The notes under the pieces were generated by a model that worked only from the letters and a program-made list of their open reading frames with translations, ran no database searches and was not told where the DNA came from. This document shows, one piece after another, positions 7,434 to 14,600 of a stretch of DNA of 18,069 nucleotides. The position numbers were made by a program, and so were the translations under genes. Numbering within the stretch: the first letter of the stretch is position 1; each line of letters starts with the position of its first letter. Source of the stretch: Pseudomonadota bacterium. Its GTDB lineage: Bacteria; Pseudomonadota; Gammaproteobacteria; Burkholderiales; Burkholderiaceae_D. The DNA lies in contig JAEVZY010000332.1 of the NCBI GenBank assembly GCA_023392035.1, positions 1 through 18,069 of the forward strand, given 5' to 3'.

Positions 7434-9182
7434 TTAGCGAATGGCCTGCACTTCGGCAAACTCATTGACGTTGTCGATTTCAGTGCCCATGGCGATATTG
7501 GTCACGCGTTCCAGGATCACTTCCACCACCACCGGCACGCTGTGCTGGCGGGCCAGGCCGCGGGCCTGCTCGAAGGCCGACACCAGTTGTTCCGGATCGG
7601 TGACGCGGATCGCCTTGCAACCCAGGCCTTCCACCACGGCGACGTGGTCCACGCCATAGCCTTGCGGGCCGTCTTTCTCGGCATTGATGTTTTCAAAGCC
7701 GAGCTGCACGCAATAGTCCATGTCGAAATTGCGTTGCGCCTGGCGGATCAGGCCGAGGTAGGAGTTGTTCACCAGCACGTGAATATACGGCAGTTTGAAT
7801 TGCGCGCCCACGGCCAGTTCTTCGATCAGGAACTGGAAGTCATAGTCGCCCGAGACGCCGACGATCTCGCTGTTGGGGTCGGATGCGCGCACGCCGAGGG
7901 CAGCCGGAATGGTCCAGCCGAGCGGACCGGCCTGGCCGCAGTTGACCCAGTGGCGCGGATGGTTCACGTGCAGGAATTGGGCGGCGGCGATCTGCGAATT
8001 GCCGATCGACGACACATAGCGCACATTGCGGCCGAAGAAGCGGTTCATCTCGTGATAGACGCGGAAAGGCTTGATCGGCTTGTCTTCGTAATCCGACTTG
8101 CGCAGCATGGTGGCCTTGCGCGCCTGGCACTCTTCCACCCACTGGCTGCGGTTCTTCAGCTTGCCGGCGGCTTTCCATTCCTGCGCCACTTCAACGAACA
8201 ACTGCAGCGCGGCCTTGGCGTCCGACACGATGCCGTAGTCGGGGCCAAACACGCGGCCGATCTGGGTCGGCTCGATATCCACGTGCACGAACTTGCGGCC
8301 CTTGGTGAACACATCCACCGAGCCGGTATGGCGATTGGCCCAGCGGTTGCCGATGCCCAGCACGAAGTCGGAAGCCAGCATGGTGGCATTGCCGTACTTG
8401 TGGCTGGTCTGCAGGCCAACCATGCCGGCCATCAGCGGATGGTCGTCAGCGATGGCGCCCCAACCCATGAGCGTGGGGATGACCGGCACGCCGACGATCT
8501 CGGCGAACTTCACCAACAGATCCGATGCATCGGCATTGATGATGCCGCCGCCGGCGGTGATCAGCGGACGCTCGGCCTCGTTGAACATGGTGAGGGCTTT
8601 TTCGATCTGCTTGCGGCTGGCGGCGGGCTTGTAGACCGGCAGCGGCTCGTAGGTGTCGGGATCGAATTCGATCTCGGTCACTTGCACGTCGAACGGCAGA
8701 TCGATCAGCACCGGGCCGGGACGGCCGGAACGCATGATGTGGAATGCCTGCTGGAACACGCGCGGCACCAGCGCCGGCTCTCGCACGGTGACGGCCCACT
8801 TGGTAACCGGCTTGGCGATGGATTCGATATCCACCGCCTGGAAGTCTTCCTTGAAAATGCGCGAGCGCGGCGCCTGGCCAGTGATGCACAGGATGGGAAT
8901 CGAATCCGCTTGCGCCGAGTACAGGCCGGTGATCATGTCGGTGCCGGCAGGACCCGAGGTGCCGATGCACACGCCGATGTTGCCGGCCTTGGCGCGGGTA
9001 TAGCCTTCAGCCATGTGCGAGGCGCCTTCCACGTGGCGCGCCAGGATGTGGCGCATGCCGCCGTCTTTTTTCATGGCGGCGTAGAAGGGATTGATTGCTG
9101 CGCCCGGCACGCCGAAGGCGACATTGGCACCCTCTTTCTGCAACACGTACACGGCGGCTTGGGCTGCGGTCATCTTGGCCAT
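7434..9182 (-). CDS. gcl: Glyoxylate carboligase (tartronate-semialdehyde synthase)
   Basis: This encodes a 582-residue ThDP and FAD enzyme that condenses two glyoxylates to tartronate semialdehyde and CO2. As I recall it, the E. coli Gcl sequence is similar along the whole length. The opening MAKM, FGVPGAAINPFY and LARHVEGASHMAEGYTRA blocks are diagnostic. Residue 51 is valine, the Gcl-specific replacement of the glutamate found in almost all other ThDP enzymes. The ThDP/Mg motif runs from GDYDFQ (445-450) to NN (472-473). GIGNRWANRHTGS is another family block. AGGAG lies 8 bases before the start. It is the first gene of the gcl-hyi-glxR operon, is divergent from lysR, and is probably activated by that regulator. 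Confidence 0.97.
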   Translation of the reverse strand: MAKMTAAQAAVYVLQKEGANVAFGVPGAAINPFYAAMKKDGGMRHILARHVEGASHMAEGYTRAKAGNIGVCIGTSGPAGTDMITGLYSAQADSIPILCITGQAPRSRIFKEDFQAVDIESIAKPVTKWAVTVREPALVPRVFQQAFHIMRSGRPGPVLIDLPFDVQVTEIEFDPDTYEPLPVYKPAASRKQIEKALTMFNEAERPLITAGGGIINADASDLLVKFAEIVGVPVIPTLMGWGAIADDHPLMAGMVGLQTSHKYGNATMLASDFVLGIGNRWANRHTGSVDVFTKGRKFVHVDIEPTQIGRVFGPDYGIVSDAKAALQLFVEVAQEWKAAGKLKNRSQWVEECQARKATMLRKSDYEDKPIKPFRVYHEMNRFFGRNVRYVSSIGNSQIAAAQFLHVNHPRHWVNCGQAGPLGWTIPAALGVRASDPNSEIVGVSGDYDFQFLIEELAVGAQFKLPYIHVLVNNSYLGLIRQAQRNFDMDYCVQLGFENINAEKDGPQGYGVDHVAVVEGLGCKAIRVTDPEQLVSAFEQARGLARQHSVPVVVEVILERVTNIAMGTEIDNVNEFAEVQAIR

Positions 9183-9228
9183 CTTGTTTCTCCTGCAATG
9201 AGAATGGAATTTTTGAAGATGGGGTGAT

Positions 9229-9255
9229 GCTATAGGCGCAGCTTTGGTTTGATAA
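9229..9255 (-). promoter_or_regulatory. Candidate gcl operon promoter
   Basis: On the minus strand TTATCA (9255-9250) and TATAGC (9234-9229) form a weak -35/-10 pair with a short 15-base spacer, as expected for an activator-dependent promoter. The start site would be near 9222, which puts the centre of the 27-bp palindrome close to -64. Confidence 0.35.
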
Positions 9256-9277
9256 GAAGAGGATCGGTCGCTTTATT
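9249..9277 (+). promoter_or_regulatory. Predicted lysR promoter
   Basis: TTGATA (9249-9254) and TTTATT (9272-9277) are separated by 17 bases. They match five of six and four of six sigma-70 consensus positions. The start site would be near 9284, inside the palindrome, giving a leader of about 24 bases. Confidence 0.5.
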
Positions 9278-9299
9278 CGATACTTAGAGTATGGAATAA
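9273..9299. promoter_or_regulatory. 27-bp interrupted palindrome, candidate LysR operator
   Basis: The outer arms TTATTC (9273-9278) and GAATAA (9294-9299) and the inner arms ATACT (9280-9284) and AGTAT (9288-9292) are perfect reverse complements. One unpaired G on each side and a TAG centre interrupt them. ATAC/GTAT half-sites are common in LysR-type targets. The site covers the predicted lysR -10 and start, suggesting autorepression, and sits near -64 for gcl, the usual activation position. Confidence 0.6.
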
Positions 9300-9307
9300 T
9301 CGGACGT

Positions 9308-10213
9308 ATGGACAAGCTCACTCAAATCGAAGCCTTTGTGGAAGTGGCCGACAAAGGCAGCCTGGCCAAGGCCGCGCTTTCGCAGAAAATCACCCCCGTT
9401 ATGTTGGGGCGGCGCATCGATGCCCTGGAAAAACGTCTGGGCGTGAAGCTGATGCATCGCAGCACGCGGCACCTGACGCTGACCGAGCAGGGCGTGGTTT
9501 ATCTGGAGCATTGCCGCAAGCTGCTGGCCGAGCTGAACGGGGCTGAGAAAGCGCTTTCCGAAGGCCAGCACAAGGCCACCGGGCACTTGATCGTTTCCGC
9601 CCCCGCTTCTTTCGGCCGCCGCCATGTGGCGCCGCACGCCCCGGCCTTTCTGGCCACCAATCCCGAATTGCGCATGTCCTTCAATCTGACCGACCAGGTG
9701 GTGGACCTGGTGCGCGAAGGCTATGACATGGGCATTCGCATCGGCGGCGTGATCGATCCCAATTTCGTGGCGATCAAGCTATGGCCGAACCGGCGCGTGG
9801 TCTGCGCGGCGCCGGATTATCTGGCGCGGCATGGTGTGCCCAAGAGCCTGGACGATCTGCAGAAGCACAACTGCCTGTCCTTCAACCTGCAAGGCGGTCA
9901 GCAGCGCGGCTGGTATTTCCAGAAAGGCGGCAAGCAGGTGGCGGTGCGGGTGGATGGCAATCTGGACTGCAATGACGGCGAGTTGCTGCACCGCTGGTCG
10001 GTGGAGGGGCTGGGCTTGGCCTGGCGTTCCACCTGGGAGATTCAGCGCGAGTTGAATTCGGGCGCGCTGGTGACGGTGCTGGATGACTACGCCCTGCCCG
10101 ACTACACGATCATGGCGGTGTATCCGCAGCAGAGACACGTGCCGGCCAAGGTGAGGTTTTTTGTGGAGTATTTGAAGGGGGTTTATGGGGCGGAAGGGTA
10201 TTGGAATCGGTGA
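9308..10213 (+). CDS. LysR-family transcriptional regulator, likely regulator of gcl operon
   Basis: This encodes 301 residues, a standard LysR length. Residues 1-60 form the winged helix-turn-helix (FVEVADKGSLAKAALSQKITPVMLGRRIDALEKRLGVKLMHRSTRHLTLTEQG), close to the CrgA/DmlR subgroup. Residues 90-295 form the periplasmic-binding-protein-like effector domain. It is divergent from gcl with 125 bp between start codons, the classic LysR arrangement, so it most likely controls gcl-hyi-glxR and itself. The effector may be a glyoxylate-pathway metabolite, but this is inference. The ribosome binding site is weak (GGA four bases upstream), in keeping with low expression. Confidence 0.92.
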   Translation: MDKLTQIEAFVEVADKGSLAKAALSQKITPVMLGRRIDALEKRLGVKLMHRSTRHLTLTEQGVVYLEHCRKLLAELNGAEKALSEGQHKATGHLIVSAPASFGRRHVAPHAPAFLATNPELRMSFNLTDQVVDLVREGYDMGIRIGGVIDPNFVAIKLWPNRRVVCAAPDYLARHGVPKSLDDLQKHNCLSFNLQGGQQRGWYFQKGGKQVAVRVDGNLDCNDGELLHRWSVEGLGLAWRSTWEIQRELNSGALVTVLDDYALPDYTIMAVYPQQRHVPAKVRFFVEYLKGVYGAEGYWNR

Positions 10214-10442
10214 GTGAATCGCTGAGATTTCATCAAGGCGCACGCATTCCTTCCAGGGCTTGGGCGCGATCGAAGGCGTCAGTCACGTCACAGGCTTGCT
10301 TCTATGCTCGGCCAGCACTCTACACATGAACCGCATGATCGGTCACAGGCCAATTCTTACCGTTCGAAGCATCTGTTAAATCCGCTCACCTGCTGGGTTT
10401 GAGCGAGGGCAAACCGGTGCCGGGGGTAAAGCCTTCATCCTC
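10214..10442 (+). other. Intergenic region with no recognised gene
   Basis: No open frame with coding character and no clear intrinsic terminator after lysR is seen. The promoter of the next gene should lie here, but no convincing -35/-10 pair stands out. Confidence 0.5.
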
Positions 10443-10468
10443 ACAGTTCCGCACTCAAGGAGAACTGT
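10443..10468 (+). promoter_or_regulatory. Hairpin enclosing the ribosome binding site
   Basis: ACAGTTC (10443-10449) and GAACTGT (10462-10468) are perfect reverse complements. The loop holds most of the AAGGAG ribosome binding site (10457-10462), and the 3' arm stops one base before the ATG at 10470. It could present or mask the site. Confidence 0.4.
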
Positions 10469-10469
10469 A

Positions 10470-10982
10470 ATGAAGCGCGTATTGAACCCGACTCCTGCCC
10501 TGCTGTTGGCTGCCACGCTGGTTTGCCCGTTGTTCGCGGCCGCACAGAGCAGCGGCTCATCCTGGTCAGGAGGCTCGCCGTTTGGCCGGCTCAGTGCCGA
10601 GCAGGAAAAGGCTGCACTGAACGCGACGCGGCAGGCGGGCCCGGTGGCGGTCATCAGTTCATCGAGCAGCTTTCTGTTTGCCGGCTGGACCGCGGTGCCC
10701 AACATGGGTTGCCTGCCGGCGTGGGATGTGACGGTGGACGGCTCCGAATCTTCTTCCCCTCACGGGCCCATCGTAAATTATGAATGGACCTGGATGACCG
10801 GGCCAGGATTGCCCGGCGGGCAGGCGAGCTCGCCCACACCCCTGCAGACTCTGCGCATGGTGGGCAACCGCTTCCTCTATACGGTGAAATTGACTGTCAC
10901 GGACAGGCACAAGAAGAGCGGCAGCTCTGCGGTGAACATCACTACGCCGTTGCGGGAGGAGCAGCCGCCGGGGACGTGTTGA
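10470..10982 (+). CDS. Secreted PKD-like domain protein, function unknown
   Basis: This encodes 170 residues with a Sec signal peptide ending at A23-A24-A25 before Q26. Residues 57-158 resemble a single PKD/immunoglobulin-like beta-sandwich: GPVAVISSSSS opens it, DGSESSSPHGPIVNYEWTW carries the typical aromatic centre, and YTVKLTVTDRHKKSG is the final-strand motif. Two cysteines remain in the mature chain (C81 and the terminal C170) and could form a disulfide. The start has AAGGAG at good spacing. There is no catalytic motif, anchor or partner gene on its strand. A surface or extracellular binding role is possible but not shown. Confidence 0.8.
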   Translation: MKRVLNPTPALLLAATLVCPLFAAAQSSGSSWSGGSPFGRLSAEQEKAALNATRQAGPVAVISSSSSFLFAGWTAVPNMGCLPAWDVTVDGSESSSPHGPIVNYEWTWMTGPGLPGGQASSPTPLQTLRMVGNRFLYTVKLTVTDRHKKSGSSAVNITTPLREEQPPGTC

Positions 10983-11348
10983 TCGATTTGGCCTTGCAGA
11001 GGCCACGGCGGGGGTATGTGAATTAACGAGGGAGTGGTGGTCCGTCCGACCTCAGTCAGGTCCGGACAATTGCCTCGTTGGCAGGCTGTGATCCATACTC
11101 ACCTCCGCCCTCAGGCAATTGTCATTCGCATCGAATTTCACCCGACGCTGTTCGACCGTGTCATTCAGCGATTGCGCGTCGGTGTACCGAGGATCCGGTT
11201 TCAAATGGCGCAGAACGCCGGCGCTCCTGCCTTTAGCTGGTTTCATCGAGTTGTCGTCGCTTCTCTTGGCGCTCACTATGAGCGCAACACGGGCCCGCGC
11301 TGGGTAGAGAATTTGGGAGTAGTTTTGTGTAGCAAATTGCCGCCGAGA
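10983..11348. other. Gap with hairpins and one doubtful small open frame
   Basis: No recognised gene is seen. Structures present: a 9-bp stem with one bulge at 11044-11067 (GTCCGACCT against AGGTCCGGAC); an 11-bp inverted repeat GACAATTGCCT (11065-11075) / AGGCAATTGTC (11113-11123); and GCGCTCA-CTA-TGAGCGC at 11269-11285. A minus-strand frame from ATG 11246 to stop 11052 (64 codons, hydrophilic, poor ribosome binding site) could be a small protein or a remnant. The first hairpin lies where transcription from the toxin and immunity genes should end but lacks a U-tract. Confidence 0.4.
11052..11246 (-). CDS. Doubtful small hydrophilic protein or gene remnant
   Basis: This open frame begins MKPAKGRSAGVLRHL and ends in SLPTRQLSGPD (64 residues). 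It lies about 100 bp after the candidate immunity gene, in the same direction. It has no domain I recognise, no signal peptide and only a weak AGAAG upstream. A longer GTG start at 11276 is also possible. Its position would suit a displaced immunity gene or toxin tip fragment, but chance is equally likely. Confidence 0.2.
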   Translation of the reverse strand: MKPAKGRSAGVLRHLKPDPRYTDAQSLNDTVEQRRVKFDANDNCLRAEVSMDHSLPTRQLSGPD

Positions 11349-11636
11349 TCACTCGCCCTTTTCAACCACTGTCTTCAGATCCTGGAACGTCATCGCCTCG
11401 GTGAAATTCTGCAGAATGTGCCTCTGCTTCTCCGGCGCAATTGCCCGACCATCGTCCCAACGCTTAAACGCCGAGGGATCAATGATGATGCATGGCAGCC
11501 CACCTTGTACCCCGCTTTCCACATACAGTGAAATCACTGCATCACCTTCTTGGTATTCGGCACCGAATCGGCTAGTGCGCTGGACTACGAAGCCGTTATC
11601 GCTACGAACACCTTGCTTGTTAATCCAAGTGAACAT
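11349..11636 (-). CDS. Candidate immunity protein for the RHS toxin
   Basis: This encodes 95 residues and lies one base after the RHS stop codon. The start at 11636 is chosen because GGAGG sits eight bases upstream, inside the last codons of the RHS gene; a TTG start at 11651 would lack this. The protein is small, cytoplasmic and mildly acidic, with alternating strands (NGFVVQRTSRFGAEYQEGDAVISLYVES) followed by helical segments. I cannot place it in a named Imm family. A small gene directly behind a polymorphic toxin tip is almost always its cognate immunity gene, so the role is inferred from position. G+C over 11401-11640 is about 52% by count. Confidence 0.7.
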   Translation of the reverse strand: MFTWINKQGVRSDNGFVVQRTSRFGAEYQEGDAVISLYVESGVQGGLPCIIIDPSAFKRWDDGRAIAPEKQRHILQNFTEAMTFQDLKTVVEKGE

Positions 11637-11637
11637 C

Positions 11638-14600
11638 TCATTGACCTCCAAAGATATAGCGCGGCTTCAAGTACAGCGGTTCAATGCCGGTCACAGCGGG
11701 ATTCGCCTGCAGCATTGGCAATTCGATGCTGCGGTAGATACTGGTAGGCCGCACTGAACCCTGCAATACGCGCACTTGACCAGTCGCCTGCTGTGCCAGC
11801 GAACGCGAAACTTCGCTCCAGATGTGATCCGCTTCCACTTGAGTGAATGGGGAGTTTGCCCCGTACAAATCCATCGAGTCAAGCCACTGCCCGCCGGGTG
11901 TCATCTCCAGCGTGCGGCCACCGTTTTGCAGTGCGTAGGCTTGCGAACGAAGTGTGCCTTCCCTCCCCAATCCCGACCACAACAGCAATTCGTCTGGGCC
12001 GGTTCGCAAGCCGAGTGATTGTGCGTGCTTGATCACCTCGGAAGGAGCCATGCCTTCCAGCGGATGGGCGACGGATGTCTCATACGTCTTCCTGACTGCC
12101 GCCAATTCCTCTGTGGTCGCAACTGCGCCGTAGCGAGTGATTGCCCCTGCACCAAACCCGAAAACTGTCGTACCCGCCTCGGCAAACGCCTGCGCCGTCT
12201 GTAATGCGGCCGTGCCGTAATTCCCCACCTTGAAATTGGCGATACCCGCGCTCATGCTTCGCGCCCCAATCGCATTCAAGGCAAAGTTTTCGAAGGAATC
12301 CACAACTTGGCCGGTGTACCGTCCCAGGGTCTCGGCCGTCGAAGCTGGCCCTGCCATCACGCTGCGGTAATCCCCTCGATACCCGATCAAGAAGTCGCTT
12401 TGCCAAGTCGATTCAGGCAGCATCAAGCCGGTGCCGGGTACAGTGCTGTCCGCAAGCGGTCTTACGTCAATTTGGGGCGTGGGTACCGGATAGGATACCG
12501 ACCCTGTATTCCAAAGTAGGCCGCCATCGCTGCTCTGACCTATGATCCGCAAGGGTGAGTTGTCCGACGCGCCGAGCAGTGCTCCGTCACCATATCCGCC
12601 ATCGTCCCGATTGGATACCACAACGAATTCGGGCAACCGTTTGGTTCCGTCTGAATCAGTCCATCCTTGGCCAGAGGGGCCGGAGGCTTCGATGTAGCGT
12701 GAATTACTCGTGCGGATCACGCTACCGCCATAGGTATCCGCATAGCGGTTGGCCACAGTCTGTTGCCGATTCCAGTAATCCTCCTCCGTCATCCCGGGCC
12801 CTGACATTGCAAGCGCTTTTTCAGTCCGCGCATCCTCATTCATCGCGTTGATCTCGGAACTTCTGAAATCCTCCCGCGCCGTCACACTGCCTTTCGCCGT
12901 TTCATTCCCGTTGTACTGGGCCATGTTGGCTGCTACCGCATTACCAATCGTCTCGCCCGCCACCGCAGCCCAACTTCCCGCCATGGCCCCGCGCACCACA
13001 CCGCCTGCCAAGCGAGCGCCGATCATTGCGGAAGTCGGCCCGGCACTTTTCAAGGCGTCGCCTATCACCGAGCCGGCTATTACGCCCAAGGTGCCGGCGG
13101 CCACGGCGCGCCAGTCGAATTTCTGCTGCAGGCCGGTCGCCGTGGCCAGGCCTTGGGTCAGGGTATTGCCCAGGAATTGACTGGTCGCTGCAATGGCGAC
13201 CTGGCTGCTCATTCCGATTGCCTTGGCCACGGCGGCACCCGCTCCACTGGTGCCTACTCCCGCCCCTACACCAGCGCCAATGGAAGAGATGGCCACACCA
13301 GTCCAGGAAAAAATGTCCTGGATTCCCAAGGCCATTCCCGCCATTTGCGACACCGCTCCGCCCACCGCGCCCGCGACCAGGCTAACCCCGATGTTGGCGC
13401 CCAATGCGGTGGCGCCGGCAGACATGATGGCGCTCAGGCTCGAACCGACCGGTGCCGTCATGGTTCCTGCGGTAACGACCGTGGCCACGGCGGCGATTGC
13501 GATCACCACGATGGTGGCAAATATTCCGCAGCCATCGTCTTGCATCGGTGGCGGCGGCGGAACCGGCAGGTTGGGCGTGACATCTCCTATCGCCTCGCCC
13601 GGGTTGTAAGGGCGGAAGGTTTCGCTGGAGTTGTGGAAGTTGGCGACCTTGTTGGGAATCGTCAGGCTGATGCCGGCCGTGAGGGCCTCACTCCCGGTCA
13701 AGCCATTGGCGTCGGCGATCAGATACCAGAGCGAAGCGTCACCCCAAAGTTGGGCCGCGATCGAGCGTAGCGTATCCCCAGCCCTCACGATGTAGGCCAC
13801 TGGCGTGGAACCGGGATAAGCCGCATTGATCGGCTCATAGTTCTGATCAAAATCCGCTGAGCTGATCGGCTGGAAATTTCTGGCACCGGTCTTGTTGACA
13901 CCGCCCTGCGCCAACGCTTGCACGTAGTCCACGCGCGAAGGGCCGCCATTGCCCACATCACCCACACGCTTGCCGTCGAGGTAGTAGTACTTCTGCAGGC
14001 GCAAGGCATTGGGCATGTACTCCTCGCGGGTGAGGATCAAGCCTTCGGCGTTGGTGGTGTAGCGAAAGCCGGTCTTTCCGGCTTCGTCACGCGCCTCTTT
14101 CAGATGACCGTTGACGTCGTACAGCAGGTGCGAAGTGCCGGCAGTCCACCCCGGTGCATCGGCGTTGTAGGGTTGCGAAGTGATGGTCGATTGCCTGGCG
14201 CTGTCCCACCATTCGTAGCCGTACCAAGTGGACGTGGTGGTGCCTGAATCGACTGAGCTGACATAGCTGAGCGTTCCGTCTGCCAGGCGGTAGTAATCGG
14301 TGACGCTCCCGCTCAAGGTGGTTTCGCGTTTGACCAGGCTGTCGCCGTCATAGCTGGAATTGCGCTGCGCGCTGAGTGCTCCGCCTGCCGTGTATTCGCT
14401 GTACGTGAATACCCGTCCCAAGGCATCGCTCTTGCGTCGCGCGCGCAGCACGTTGTCGATGGTGGTGTCTTCCAGGTAGCCGTCGGCGGTGTAGGTGTAG
14501 CGCTCGCTATGCACCGCGCCATCGGCGCTCTGGTACGTGGCTTGGCGCCGTTGGCCAGCCAGGTCGTAAGCCAGTTGAACGCCATCCGCGCCACGCACAA

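Noticed and set aside
6636..9227. Plus-strand open frame of 863 codons
   Set aside because: It lies antisense to gcl and hyi, its product is His/Arg/Gly-rich without domain pattern, and both opposite genes are well supported.
13302..13322. TCCAGGA/TCCTGGA hairpin with a poly-A loop, looking like a terminator
   Set aside because: It lies inside the continuous RHS frame and has no U-tract after the stem on either strand.
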